Assembly (NCBI RefSeq): GCF_964355755.1
Contig: NC_092676.1
Location: 3,456,288-3,520,287 of the forward strand
Length of the DNA: 64,000 bases
Reading direction: 5' to 3'
From: Antedon mediterranea
Taxonomy: Eukaryota > Echinodermata > Crinoidea > Comatulida > Antedonidae
In this document: positions 21,902-34,500 of the stretch, one piece after another
Numbering within the stretch: position 1 is the stretch's first letter
Layout: each line of letters starts with the position of its first letter
Made by a program: the position numbers and the translations under genes
Notes under the pieces: model-generated
The model's database searches: none
What the model saw: only the letters and a program-made list of their open reading frames with translations
Told to the model about the DNA's origin: nothing

Positions 21902-22716
21902 ATGGCTCATCATCAACATTGTACATTGCTGTTGTACAAGTGCTTGATTATATTCTATAGTATATCTTATTGTTGTTCTGCACAATCCTATACTTTTACA
22001 GAACATCCACAATCGGTTCTTGTTGCTGAAGGACAGGCAGCTACGTTGTCGTGTGAATGGACACCAGCACTGGATGACACTTTTGGTCCTGGTCAGCATT
22101 TTATGGAAGAGTGTCAAAAAGAATTGATAGTTCCACTTTGAACTACAATGTAACAACTAAAGCAAAATCATATCTTTCAATTTTCAATGTTGATTCTGAT
22201 GATTTAGGAAGATACATGTGTGATATATCGGAAGGTGGTGATTCAAAAAGTCTTTCTTGCGTATTTGAAATTTTGCTCCTCGTTTCTGTAATAACAATAA
22301 TAAGCCTATGTGTGTATTTGCAAAAAAAAAAGAAAAAAAAGAAGAAAAACACAATTCCTTCAGATCGACTCTCGAATAATCGACAGTCAAATAATGTTGG
22401 ACATTTTTACGATTATATTACATCATCTGGCATACACGTGACCACGACAGCCAGTGACAAAGTTCAGTATGATTATGCTATTTTCCCAAGCACATAAATC
22501 ACCGAGAAAAAGGGGGTGAATAGCACGGAAAACGAATACGAGGTTGGTGTATTATCTTCACGCACTGATGGTTTCCTAAAAGTCTGCACAAGTGATAAAG
22601 AGGTTGAGTACGAGCACGATGAAACAATAGGCCTAGGCCTACATCTCAAAGATATGACAGACACTAACACTTTTGAAAATACATTAGATATTAGGAACAA
22701 AAGAATTAAACTATGA
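21902..22716 (+). pseudogene. IgSF receptor F', broken one-Ig form
   Basis: Starts with a normal signal peptide and domain 1 (MAHHQH, LSCEWTPALD). A frameshift at about 22078-22090 follows; the relative frame then continues WSAFYGRV, LSIFNV, DDLGRYMC to the end of domain 1. Domains 2 and 3 and the stalk are missing: domain 1 runs directly into the transmembrane helix (ILLLVSVITIISLCVYL) and a poly-Lys stretch. In the tail a TAA at 22495-22497 stands where B has an Arg codon (TRITE), after which the frame stays open to 22716. Frameshift, internal deletion and stop together make a functional product unlikely. The deletion junction carries TTGCGTATTTG-like similarity on both sides. Confidence 0.85.
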
Positions 22717-23699
22717 ACGCGCCTGAATGCAGCTGGTGGCACTGATGTAAACCTGTACGAAAATAAATCTGTATGTACAAAAGCATTGACGTCAGCTACG
22801 ACATCTTTTATACAAAAGAGATAAAAACACAGTGATTGCATCAACTGAACACCTTTACTCGAACGTTATATGTAGCAGTAATAGCAAATATACACAGTAA
22901 TCGCAAATATTATCGAAAGCTCCTAGGCCTATTATATAAAAAATCCTGGCATTGAGCGAAATAGAAATAAGAAATAAATAATAATAAAAGAGAAATATAT
23001 CCAGTTGATAATAGCATAATACTGATAATTATATTTTCATTGTCTCACTATAGCCCGTATTGGGCCCGTATTAGCCTAAATGTTTCTGACACTCATGCAA
23101 GTATTTGCATTTTTGTAGTGCTTGAAACAACAGTTAACGACAATTATTATCGTCTTATGATTATTATACTGTAGTAGTAATTTGGTGTACAACACTTAAT
23201 TCAATATTACGTTTATTGTAATTAGAAAAAATAATAAGAATGTGGATTGTATGAGAAACATAATTGTATTTGTCGTTTAAGGAAGTAAATTAAAATGATT
23301 TTATAAAGAAAACGTTTGGGATAAAACTGAAGAACAAGAAAGAGTTTTACCAACGATTAACAAGAATTTGAGACTTCTTGAAACAAGGAAAATAATGTAA
23401 AAGTTTATTCTATAATTTATATCTGTGTGTTCACAGGAAATGATATTTTGAGGTACAGTTCCCAGCCCTAATGCGACTCCTTAATGCTCAGCTTTAATAT
23501 TTTTATTTTTTTTATGTCCTTAACTCAGTTTTATATTAATGTCGTTTACTGTTTTTATATTTAATTGTCTATACATTTTCACATATATGCATATGTTTTC
23601 TTATAAATTTTAACCTGTTGAAATGTTACGGTTTCAGCCTTTTGGCTATTTGTATCAATTATCGTCTATTTTTGGACAAAAAAATATACCTGAAATATT
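22717..23699. repeat. Downstream block of F', duplicated after H'
   Basis: Aligns with about 31600-32490 (GAACGTTATATGTAG, CTGGCATTGAGCG, CTATAGCCCGTATTGGGCCC). It includes further tail-like scraps near 22730-22800 (CTGTACGAAAATAAATCTG). No gene is supported. Confidence 0.65.
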
Positions 23700-24195
23700 A
23701 TTATTTTACCTTGATTTACCTTGACCTTTAGACTATAAACCTGTTAAGGTTTGTGAGTCCCTCTTTGAACATCTTGGTTATATGGCTCAAACTTTAGGTT
23801 GTGGGTTTTCCAGTGTGTTTCAAGATGGGTTTTAAAATTATTTATAGAGGATGCATTTACTATATGATATGGCAAACTATTCCAATCATTTACTGCAGAT
23901 ATTGAAAAGAATTTCTGTCTGTGTTTCGATTTACTATGAACTTTTTTAATTTTAAAATTGTGGCCTCTAGTTACAGTAGATGGTGCTAATTCAAAAAAGA
24001 CACCCGGATTAACATTATCATACTTTTGTATCATTCTAAAAATTTGTAAGCAGCAAGACCTCTTTCTTCGAAATGCTAATGATGGCAGTTTCATAAATTT
24101 CATTCGGTCACTATATGGTTGAGTTTTAATTTCCACAGCAAGTTTTGTGGCTCTTTGCTGAACTTTTTCTAAGAGAATAGAATCACCAAGCATAA
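23700..24195 (-). mobile_element. LINE 3' fragment (non-LTR retrotransposon)
   Basis: Minus-strand frame (24253-23744) encodes the C-terminal region after a reverse transcriptase of the CR1/Jockey type: LEKVQQRATK, TRGHNFKIKK, FFSISAVNDWNSLP, NNFKTHLETHW. The polymerase itself is absent, so the copy is strongly 5' truncated. The 3' side carries GGTAAATCAA-like repeats. The other spacers lack it, which bounds the insertion. Confidence 0.8.
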
Positions 24196-24814
24196 TTATT
24201 ATGCGATATGTGTAATGTTTCTTTATGAACACTGTAATAAGAAAAAACATCAAATAAAATAAAAAAGGCTATTTCTAAGTTGCTACGTTTTAAGGATAAA
24301 AAGGGTAAATTTGCCAACAAGAGGTGAACATTAGCTTGTTGACTCTATTTCTGAAAGTAGAACATTATCCATCAACAAACTGAATCTCAATGTTTTTAAA
24401 CATCATGAGCATGTTATTTTAGTTCAAAAAAGTTCAACAATAAAAGAATATATATAAACTAGTGGCACCATGTTCTGAACCCAATCAGGCAAGTTTGTGT
24501 AAACATAATTATGGTCAGCTAAATAAATAATATATATTATTATACTTAAAAAAAACGTTCCATCTCTTGTTGTCATTGATTGTCTTCCACCCAAATCGTT
24601 CCCGGGACAAGAACGTTGGCTCTTTACATACAAAATAGAATTGTATTCCACAGTTTCAGTCTTATAGGGGGCGGTATACAATACTAGAAACATGTTAAAT
24701 GCTTCCTCATAATAAACTGTGTAGTGTAGTTGACAAAAGTACATTTTTCTACAATATATATTAATATAACATTGTATGAGCATTATTTTATAACATTTGT
24801 ATAAACATCAATCC

Positions 24815-24816
<2 letters not shown>

Positions 24817-24855
<39 letters not shown>

Positions 24856-24870
24856 GGGAGATAGAGAGAG
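24817..24870. repeat. (GA)n and G-run microsatellite
   Basis: About 28 bases of GA repeat, a run of about 14 G and a second short GA tract. The same position holds a shorter GA tract at 32964-32978 and only CGAGAAATA in the spacers before E and L'. Confidence 0.9.
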
Positions 24871-25908
24871 AATGAAAACGATGACCACTAAAACAGACAG
24901 TAAAAATGAGTATGATTATGTAGAAACATAGGTGCAGCTACGGTGAAGAACAATTGTCACATGAGGAAGCCAGTAAAAACGGAAAGATAGTCGTACTGTA
25001 TGTAAAAATTCAAATGTTGATGCACATTTTGCAGAATGTGTACTAAACATTGAAACTTACATATTCAAATATAATTGATTATAAAAACAACCTTCAACAT
25101 GAAGGGAAAACATTAAAAGTGAAACCCTTAATTTATTTTACTTTAGATTTGACTTGCCTTTCGGTTCAATGCTCAGTATATATATATTCGTTCACACGGA
25201 AGACAGAGCCGTTCAACCCCCTTTAACAAAGTTTCCAATATTTAACAGAACAGCGGCGTTTTCAACTTCGTGTGAATATAACTTAAAAATTGGGATCTAA
25301 AATTACAAATATTTACTTCAATTGAATATTCCGTAATACAGCATCACATTTGAATCACATGTATCTCCTACTACATCATAGACCATAACCCAGCCACCTT
25401 ATACATAATACAGACACCACTGTGGTGGTACACATGAGATGCTGTTTAATTCGGAATGTTCCTATTATACATCATGTCGTATGTAGAAATACTGCACTGA
25501 GAATCAAGTAGTTAATTAGTCTGCTGATTTGGGTAATCAGCCAATCACGAGGCTTAATCATATTCTGGTTCATTTTTTGGTAAATTTCTAAGCTATGAAT
25601 TAAAGTTAGAATTGAAGGGATGTCTTCGGCTTTCGGGAATGTACCAATTTTAGTTTTTGGTCCTAAACATAGTGCCACAACATTCTATTTAAATATAGTA
25701 CTGATAGCATAGAACTAAAATAAACGTTTATTTTATACACTCACTTTGTACTTTATCAAATGAATTGTTTCACAAACAAAAAACCCTCCCCCCCCCCCCA
25801 CCTAAAAAAGAGTACAACAACCAAAGTATCACGAAATGTAAGAATAGTAAATATCTTTATTTAACATTTGATACGACAGGAAAGATAAAGTTATGCAGAG
25901 TGTTTTAA

Positions 25909-26143
25909 CCAATCAAAGTCACGAACTACTCGGCATTTACAATTAAATTCTCACTAACCACGCCCCCGACTGATAAACGTATATCACGCCCTCTGGAAGA
26001 AAAATGACAATGTATTAGGAAAGTATTTTTAAAGTATTACATCATTAATGTTGAATATTCAGTGGCGCTATTTCCTGATATTTTATTTCTGCAGTAATCA
26101 AGTTTATCACTGGTGCTGAAGTAGATCATTTCAACTTATATAA
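25909..26143 (+). promoter_or_regulatory. Candidate promoter of receptor G
   Basis: Same ordered motifs as upstream of E: CCAATCA at 25909, CCACGCCCCC nearby and TTATATAA at 26136, about 380 bp before the start codon. Confidence 0.35.
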
Positions 26144-26525
26144 CAACAAAATAAAGTTGTAATAAATAAAGTGCCAACGTGTAATGTTTAACTACGAATA
26201 CAGGATCTAACCATATAGGAAGTTGTTTAATACTGGACATAATGTTTGATTGAAGTGTTTATAAATTGAGTACCATTTACAGCATACGTGAACATCAAGC
26301 AAACATGATTTAATTTCTAAAACATTATTACCGGTGTCTTTAAATCGTCGGAAAAAGGAATATAATTTATAGGAATATTTGCGTAAATCTCAATTTGGTA
26401 AGGAAGTTCCAATATTCGGACGTCAATCGAGGCGCCTGCGTAAGTACACTACTATTCCTATTATAACAACGCATGGGAACATCAATCGAACATTATGTCT
26501 TATGATATTGACTACAATGTTTAAA

Positions 26526-28730
26526 ATGTCTCATCTTCAACATTGTACATTGCTGTTTTTCAAGTGCTTGATTGTATTGTATAGTATATTTCACTGTTGT
26601 TGTGCACAATCCTATACTTTTACAAAACAACCAAAATCTGTTCTTGTTGGACAAGGAAACACAGCATCGTTATCGTGTGAATGGACACCAGCATTGAATG
26701 AAAACCATGTCGTTTACTGGGCAGCATACCCTCATGTTGGTGAGTCGCAAGCAATCGATAGGTCAACTTTCAAGTACAATTTAACAACTATAGCAACATC
26801 TTCACATCTTTCCATTTTTAATGTTGGTTACAATGATGTAGGAAACTACAGGTGTGATATCTTGAATGGTGGTGATTCATACAATCTTTCACGAGAGGCT
26901 TCTGTAGTGCTAGGAGAAATAACGTGCAATCCAGAGAATGACAATGGTGAGATTGGAACAACGCTGACATGTTCTTATTTTACTTCTTATTATTCACGTG
27001 ATATTGATTTACTATGGTATGGAAACAGGAAACATATTACATCAGGAGTACAACAAAATTATGTTATAAAATCAAGAGCTTTGACTGTCCAAGACGATGG
27101 AGCTGTATTTACTTGTAAAGCCACCACTGGAATCCAAAATCAAGTGATAGGAACTTGTGAAATTACGCCGCTTGTATTGACTATAGATACAGAGATTGTA
27201 CAATCACCGCCAGGTACACTTCAGGTTGGTGATAGCTTTACCCTTACCTGCTTAGGGAAAGGTAATCCTGATTATTATGAATATGAATGGATGTGGAATG
27301 ACAAACCTGTAGGATCGTTACCAAATGAAAGGCGATTTGCAATAGGAAGTGTGCTTACTGTGAAGGAGGTAACAAGCAGAGACAATGGCAAAATAGTTAC
27401 TTGTACTATTAGTCGTGATGGTCGTAACAACAGTGTAGCAATCTATGCAATAAACGTTATAGAGGGAATGACAACACGTTTGCAGTCGACACCTGGTACG
27501 CGTACGCGCAACTCAATTACGCGTAAACTATCAACCAACGTCCCTGCTGACGACTCCCCAACAGTAATGACTACACGTTTACAGTCGACACTAGGTACAC
27601 GTACGCACAAGTCAATTACGGTGGGACTATCAACAACCAATGTCGCGCATGACGTTTCACCAGTAATGACTACACGTTTACTGTCGACACTAGGTATACA
27701 TACACACAAGTCAATTACATACCTACTATCAGAAACTAATATCCAGGATAATGATTCTACAATAATAATCATTGTCATTATATGCGTAGTTGCGATAGCT
27801 CTTGTGATTTTGATAACAGCAATTGTAAATTACATTTTACATAAAAGGCGCAAGAAACAGGATGAGAACAAAACAAAAGCTGAAAGTGTAACATTGAAAG
27901 AACCAATGTATGGTAACACTGATCAAGAAAGTATTAAAACGCGCGTAAATGGCCCTCTGCGCGAAACGTTGATAACAGATTTTGCTGTATATGAAGAACC
28001 TGCAATGTCAGACACACATGGAAACTTGGATATTGTTTACGAAGATCCTGACGTGCCTCCATACGACCAATTAACAGAAAAGGATAAGTATGATTATGTT
28101 GCATCAGAAGAAATAACAGTTGAAAGAGAAAGCAAAAACGAGTATGACTACGCGGCAATAACAGACACCCACAGTGCCGAGATGACAGATGATTCAGAAA
28201 TAAAAAATAACTATGATTATGTGGTATCGGCAGACATCCACAGCACAGAAAATAAATATGAAGACGTTCAAAACGATGAAACAGACAGTGAAAATGAGTA
28301 TGATTATGTGGAAACATTAGGAATAGGCGCCACAGAAAAAGAAGGCTCTGCAGAATACATTGAACTTGTTGATGACAACGCCGATGTCGACTGTCACATC
28401 AAGAGGAAGCCACAAACAACGAATATGCCCGCTCCATCCAAGTACAATGTTGCTTCAATGTCACAAACGTATATTTCAGTAATTATTAGAGCAAATGATA
28501 ATGAGGCTGAGTACGAAAACAGTAAATTATATCGTCCCAAAGGTATCTCGACTTCTGACAACTCAAAGACAAAGTCCGAAAGTGTTAAATTATCACAGAG
28601 ATCAAGAAGAGATGGAATAAACATTTCAGATAATCACGAAGATGACGTAACCAAGGTGCATGCGAGTACAAACGACGTATACGAAAATGCATCTGTACGC
28701 ACAAAGGCAGTGAAGTGTGCTAAGAAATAA
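26526..28730 (+). CDS. IgSF receptor G, longest member
   Basis: Complete single-exon receptor of 734 residues from MSHLQH (ATG at 26517, three codons earlier, is an alternative). Signal peptide 1-27. Domain 1 C51 and C110. Domain 2 C149 and C197 plus C134 and C211. Domain 3 C242 and C293. Three stalk units against two in E. Transmembrane helix about 412-438. Tail tyrosines: YGN (462), YEEP (489), YEDP (505), YDQL (513), YDYV (522), YDYA (540), YDYV (563), YDYV (592), YIEL (611), YENS (663), YENA (719). YDQL and the next YDYV are five residues apart, close to but not matching the classical ITAM spacing. The 5' flank is nearly identical to that of E, so the two genes probably share regulation. 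It is the best reference copy for the E-type tail. Confidence 0.92.
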   Translation: MSHLQHCTLLFFKCLIVLYSIFHCCCAQSYTFTKQPKSVLVGQGNTASLSCEWTPALNENHVVYWAAYPHVGESQAIDRSTFKYNLTTIATSSHLSIFNVGYNDVGNYRCDILNGGDSYNLSREASVVLGEITCNPENDNGEIGTTLTCSYFTSYYSRDIDLLWYGNRKHITSGVQQNYVIKSRALTVQDDGAVFTCKATTGIQNQVIGTCEITPLVLTIDTEIVQSPPGTLQVGDSFTLTCLGKGNPDYYEYEWMWNDKPVGSLPNERRFAIGSVLTVKEVTSRDNGKIVTCTISRDGRNNSVAIYAINVIEGMTTRLQSTPGTRTRNSITRKLSTNVPADDSPTVMTTRLQSTLGTRTHKSITVGLSTTNVAHDVSPVMTTRLLSTLGIHTHKSITYLLSETNIQDNDSTIIIIVIICVVAIALVILITAIVNYILHKRRKKQDENKTKAESVTLKEPMYGNTDQESIKTRVNGPLRETLITDFAVYEEPAMSDTHGNLDIVYEDPDVPPYDQLTEKDKYDYVASEEITVERESKNEYDYAAITDTHSAEMTDDSEIKNNYDYVVSADIHSTENKYEDVQNDETDSENEYDYVETLGIGATEKEGSAEYIELVDDNADVDCHIKRKPQTTNMPAPSKYNVASMSQTYISVIIRANDNEAEYENSKLYRPKGISTSDNSKTKSESVKLSQRSRRDGINISDNHEDDVTKVHASTNDVYENASVRTKAVKCAKK

Positions 28731-30109
28731 AAGAAAAAAAACCAGAACCAACCGTACAGAATATTCATACAAAAACCAACAATGAAAAGTGCACCAACGC
28801 ATATTATCATAGAGACTTGTTTATGAATGTTTAATATATTAAGGCTCTTATTATGTGAAATTGTTATATGTTACTACTGTCCCCAACACGTACAGGGGTG
28901 TGACTTATTTTTAAAGTATTGTAAAACTAGTATGTGAAGAGAAATAGAAAAGAGGTTAAATATATACGTTGATATCTTGAATTATTATCATTGCACGAGT
29001 TAAAAAATATTGTAATTTTGTTTAAGGAAGTAAATAAACAAATATTATATTAGAAATAATCAACTCTGAGATGAACATAAACCAGAAAAGGGAATGGTAG
29101 GAACTATTAACAGATGATTAGCAAGAATTCACATCGTACAGAAAAGAGGAAAGAAAACACAATAAAGTTCATCAATAACACATCCTTATTTGGCATGAAA
29201 TAAGCAACAACAATAAAATATCAATATATTTGATCGTCCAAAATGGATTTTCTATGTTTCTATATAAAACTACGATTTTATACGTAATTAGATTTCTACA
29301 TAAATATAATTTAAATATTAAACTTTAAGCAAGAACTTATATATTGATCGATATTTACACGTTGCAAATTAGTCATTTTGTAAATATGTATTTAATATAT
29401 TTCGTATTATTAATATAAATATTTCTATTTTATAGTTTTGCTTTAAGGCTATCATTTTTTACTGTATATTTATAACTGCAAAACGTAAGAGAACCTCGCA
29501 TAAATCACTTGAATTGAGAGGTATAGAGAAATTGAACAGTACTTTGTTTTTAAAAATAGTTAATAGACTTTTATTTCGCATCTCTCTTTTTTTGTTTGTT
29601 TAAATGAAATCTGTTTTGACATGTTTGTATACTAATAGGCATGTGGTTTGTAACTGCTACAGGTTACTTTATTATTACTTGTATTAGTTTTTAATGTAAC
29701 CGAGTAAATTATGTAAATTATTGTTTTATGAAATAAAATACAGGAAATAAATTAAATTTGAAAAATATTACTACAATAATTTTTGACTAGTTCAGACTTA
29801 TGTTTTATTTTTTTACAGCGAACAAATAAATAAATAAATAGTATCAGATATCACAAATGTGTGAAGAACTACATTAAAAATATTATTTTATTCTCTCAGC
29901 TTGAGTGTAGACCTACTATTTACATTACATATATTTATTTGAATATGTAATTAATTGTTTCTGTAATTGATTATTATAAGAGAGCAGACAAATTAAACTT
30001 AATTTAAAGTAAATTTTTTCCAAATGTTATTGTACTTGCTTGTTGATTAAGGAACAAATGAATGGAAAGGCACCAGTTGATATCAACGTTAAGGAGAATA
30101 AGAAAGTTG
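28731..30109. other. 3' flank of G
   Basis: AT-rich, aligning first with the 3' flanks of D and K and with the region after C, then becoming unique. AATAAA occurs at about 29034. No gene is supported. Confidence 0.55.
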
Positions 30110-30735
30110 TAACAAAAAAAATGAATAGGATTGTTTAAAATCAGCAGACAATCAAAACGATAAATTGACCACTGAAACAGACAGTGAAAATGAGTATGAT
30201 TATGTGGAAACATCAAACATAGGAGCCAAAGTAAAAGAAGGCTCTGCAGAATATATTTAAGGTTGTTGATGACAAGTGCCTGATTATATTCTATAGTATA
30301 TTTCACTGTTGTAGTGCACAATCCTATACTTTTACAGAACATCAAGTCGACACCAGTCGACATCAAGTATTATACGTACGTACAAATCCATTACACGTCA
30401 AATGTCAACAATGTTCGAGATGACGTTTCAATGCAGGTTTACACACAGCATCCATTACTATCACGCATCATTCCATTACAGACAACAAGTCATTTGAAGT
30501 CATTGTCATTTGCGTATTTGCAATTTTACTCCTAGTTTCTGTAATAACAATTATAAGCATATGTGTGTATTTGCAAAAAACAAAAAAGAAAAACACAATT
30601 CCTTCAGATCGACTCTCGAATAATCGACAGTTAAATAATGTTGGGCACGTTTACGATTATATTACATCATCTGGCATACACGTAACCACGACAGCCAATG
30701 ACGAAGTTCAGTATGATTATGCTATTTACCCAGAC
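30110..30735 (+). pseudogene. IgSF receptor scraps H'
   Basis: Two joined relics. First, a tail fragment (about 30120-30260) like E/G with YDYVETS and EGSAEYI. Then, from about 30271, a piece of signal peptide (CCTGATTATATTCTATAG, TGCACAATCCTATAC) runs without any Ig domain into stalk-like DNA (CAGTCGACATCAAG) and a transmembrane/tail piece like F' (SVITIISICVYLQ, then YDYITSS and YDYAIYP). All frames are broken and all Ig domains are lost. The tail is cut by a DNA transposon at 30736. Confidence 0.75.
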
Positions 30736-31368
30736 GCAATTTTTTTTTTCGTACATAAGTTGGGGACCCCCTCATGAAACGTCACAAAATAAACATGAAT
30801 TATTCATCAGTTAAATTTTCTTGCTCCGTGTGCACCCAAGCGTATAGCAACAAGAACAACAACTGCGGTGACGATTCTAGGCCTAGGCGATTCTCCACTG
30901 TGTTTGCGGCGTGCGATTTCATAAAAGAATAGCGGCGTTTTGTGTGGATTGTCGAAATAATCTGTCTTTAGTTTTTGAGTTTTTTTTTAATAGACTTTAT
31001 TACTAAAGAATTACGTGTTAAAAATATAGTTTCTATTAATACCATTAGGCCTAATTATTAGTCTCTAAAGCTCGTGTCTATTCTAGTAGTCTGTGTGGTG
31101 GGTGTGCGTGTTAGGTACTCCGAGTAATAAGTCAGCAAAATTAAACAATTACATTACACACAATTTATTCTCGTGTTCATATACGCGCATTTGAGTACAT
31201 GCATATTGTTTGATAATAAAATAACAGAATTAAAAAATTACAGTACACAAAATTATACACATTCTTTATTCTCGTGTGTCTAAACTTTCTTTGGGCTATG
31301 ACCAATACTACTTAGTTGAATGTGTCTTGCCTAGCTGTCGATTAGTCTCGACACATTTTGCATAGTGG

Positions 31369-31405
<37 letters not shown>

Positions 31406-31584
31406 GAGTGCGCCAAGGCAATCACGTGACTAGGCATAAGTAGAATCGTATCGCAGTTGTAATAATCACTTGTTGCTATACGCTTGGGTGCACACGGAAC
31501 AACAAATTTAACTGATGAATTATTCAAGTATATTTTGTGACGTTTCATGAGGGGTCCCCAACTTATGTACGAAAAAAAAATCGC
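30736..31584. mobile_element. Long-TIR DNA transposon, Mutator-like
   Basis: Inverted terminal repeats of about 115 bp: the left begins GCAATTTTTTTTTTCGTACA and the right is the complement of GCGATTTTTTTTTCGTACA, both followed by AAGTTGGGGACCCC and later CGTGTGCACCCAAGCGTATA. Flanking TACCCAGAC (30727-30735) and TACCCGGAC (31585-31593) form a 9-bp target duplication with one mismatch, as in Mutator-like elements. It inserted into the tail of relic H'. The interior holds a (TG)n tract at about 31368-31402 and no transposase. Confidence 0.75.
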
Positions 31585-31593
31585 TACCCGGAC

Positions 31594-34500
31594 ACACATC
31601 GACTGAACGTTATATGTAGTAGTAATAGCAAATATACGGTATAATTATAATCGCAATATTATCGAAAACTCTTATACTAATCCTAGGCCTATATTATATG
31701 AAAAATCCTGGCATTGAGCGAAATAGAAATAAGAAATAAATAATAATAAAAAAGAAATATATCCAGTTGATAATAGCATGATACTGATAATTATATTTTT
31801 TAATGTTTCACTATAGCCCGTATTGGGCCCGTATTAGCCTCAATTTTTCTGACAATCATGCAAGTATTAGCATTTTTTTGTAGTGCTTGAAACAACAGTT
31901 AACGACAATTATTATCGTCTTATGATTATTATAAATGTAGTAGTTGTATTTTTGGTGTACAACAATTAATTCAAAATTACGTTTATTATGATTAGAAAAA
32001 ATAACAAGAATGTGGATTGTATGAGATTTATCAAATATCATTGTGTTTGTTGTTTAAGGAAGTAAATCAAAATTATTTTATAAAGAAAACGTTTGGAATG
32101 AAAATGAAGAAGAAGAAAGAGTTTTACCAACGATTAACAAGAATGTGAGACTTCTTGAAACAAGGAGAATAATGTAAAAGTTTTAAAGTTTATTCTTATA
32201 AATTAAATTTATATATATGTGTTCACAGGAAATCATATTTTGAGGCAAAGTTCCCAGCCATAATGAGACTCCTTGAGCTTTAATATTTTTATATTTTTCG
32301 ATGTCCTTAACTCAGTTTTATATTAATGTCGTTTACTGTTTTTATATTTAATTGTCTATAGATTTTATACATTTTTATATATATGCAAATATTTTCAAAT
32401 AAATTTTAATCTTTTTAATGTATTACGGTTTCAGCCTTTTGGCTATTTGTATCATGGATCGTCTGTTTTTAGACAAATAAATGAATTATTATTATTATTA
32501 TTAGTGTTAGTGTTATTAATATTATTATGCGATATGTGTAATGTTTCTTTATGACGCATTCGTGAACACTGTAATCAGAAAAAACATCAAATAAAATAAA
32601 AAAAGGGCTGTTTCTAAGTTGCTACGTTTTAATGATAAAAGGGTTAATTGGCCAACAAGAGGTGAACATTAGCTTGGTGACTTTATTTCTTAGTAAAGTA
32701 GAACATTATCAATCAACAAACTGAACTGTTGCCATTGATTGACTTCCCACCCAAATTGTTCCCGGGACAAGAACGTTTGCTCTTTACATACAAAATAGAA
32801 TGGTATTCTACAGTTATAGGGGCGGTATACAATACTAGAAAAATGTTGAATGCTTCCTCATGATAAACTGTGTAGTGTAGTTGACAAAAGTACATTTTTC
32901 TACAATATTAATAAAATATTGTATGAGCATTATTTTATAACATTTGTATAAACATCAACTCGGGAGAGAGAGAGAGAGATAAAACAGACAGCGGAAATAA
33001 ATATGACTGCGTGACGTCAGCAATGGAAACGATGACCACTAAAACAGACACTACGAATGAGTATGATTATGTAGAAACATAGGTGCAGCCACGGTGAAGA
33101 ACGATTGTCACATGAGGAAGCCAGTAAAAACGGAAAGATAGGCGTACTGTATGTAAAAACTCAAATGTTGATGCACATTTTGAAGAATGTGTACTAAACG
33201 TTGAAACTTCATATTCAAATATAATTTATTATAAAAACAACCTCAAAAATGATGGGAAAACATTAAAAGTGAAACAATTAATTTATTTTACTTTAGATTT
33301 TACTTGCCTTTCGGTTCAATGCTCAGTATATAGCTTCGTTCACACGGAAGACGGCTTCATTCAACCCTTTACAGGATTTCCATTATTTAACAGAACAGCG
33401 CCGTTTTCAACTTCGTGTGAATATAACTTAAAAAATCATCTAAAATTACAAATCTTTACTTCAATTGAATATTCCGTAATACAGCATCACATTTGAATCA
33501 CATGTATCTCCTAGTATATCATAGACCATAACCTAACCATTAACCTATAACCTTATTCATAATACAGACACCACTGTGGCGGTACACATGAGATGCTGTT
33601 TAATTCGGAATGAGTCCTATGATACACCATGTCGTATGTAGAGATACTGCACTGAGAATCAGGTAGTTAATTAGTCTGCTGATTTGGGTCAGCCAATCAC
33701 GAGGCTTAGTCATATTCTGGTTAATTTTTTGGAAATGTCTAAGCTATGAATTAAAGTTAAAATTGAAGGGGTGTCTTCGGCTTTCGGGAATGTACCAATT
33801 TTAGTTTTCGGTCCTAAACATAGTGTCACAACATTCTATTTAAATATAGTACTCATAGCATATAACTAAAATAAACGTTTATTTTATAAACTCACTTTGT
33901 ACTTTATCAAATGAATTGTTTCACAAACAAAAATGTTGAAACTGAAACTTACTGGTAATAATTTAAGAAAACATCACCGAATTGTTGTAGTCACGAACAC
34001 GTCAGGTGTGTCAAAGTTTTAAAAGGATGTTTTTATTTGTTACTAAATAATCTTTGCGAAAGAGATACATGCTGCTTTTCATTAGAGGTCTCTAACTAAT
34101 GCATATTAGAAAATACTGTTTGTATTTTAGAATCTATAAGATTACAACACAATTATTTCAAAAGGAGCAACAACAAAGATGGAAAAAACAAAGTTTTGCT
34201 TATCAGTACGATTTTAACAAATTACTGTCACTGTTCCAAATGTTACGTCATGTCATGTATTTATTTTACATATTTCTTTATAAACTTAGGTGGCTTCCTT
34301 TATACGATGTCATGAGACATTTATATCGATTTAAATTGAAGAAACCGACGAAAACCAATTTAGAAAGTCAGCATAGAAATCAGGAAAACAAATGGAAAAA
34401 AAGTTAGTTAAAATGGATAAAACTTAAAAAAAAAACAACTAATCGGTCAATTGTTGAGTACAAAAAACTGTAAAAGAATACAATATAAGTTACAGTAAAA

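Larger units (their letters stand above)
24196..26525. repeat. Shared spacer, copy 2 (upstream of G)
   Basis: Counterpart of the spacer before E, with the tail relic at about 24880-25000, a C-run near 25788-25799 and a promoter-like region. It differs by a (GA)n/G-run microsatellite at 24817-24870. From about 25690 to the start codon of G it is almost identical to the flank of E. Confidence 0.75.

Noticed and set aside
28059-28105. A true ITAM in the E/G tail
   Set aside because: Spacing is five residues and the last position is Val, so it fails the strict YxxL/I-x(6-8)-YxxL/I pattern; reported only as ITAM-like.
34099-34407. 102-codon open frame in spacer 3
   Set aside because: It has no recognisable domain, its AT-rich composition is like the surrounding spacer, and there is no counterpart in the other spacers.
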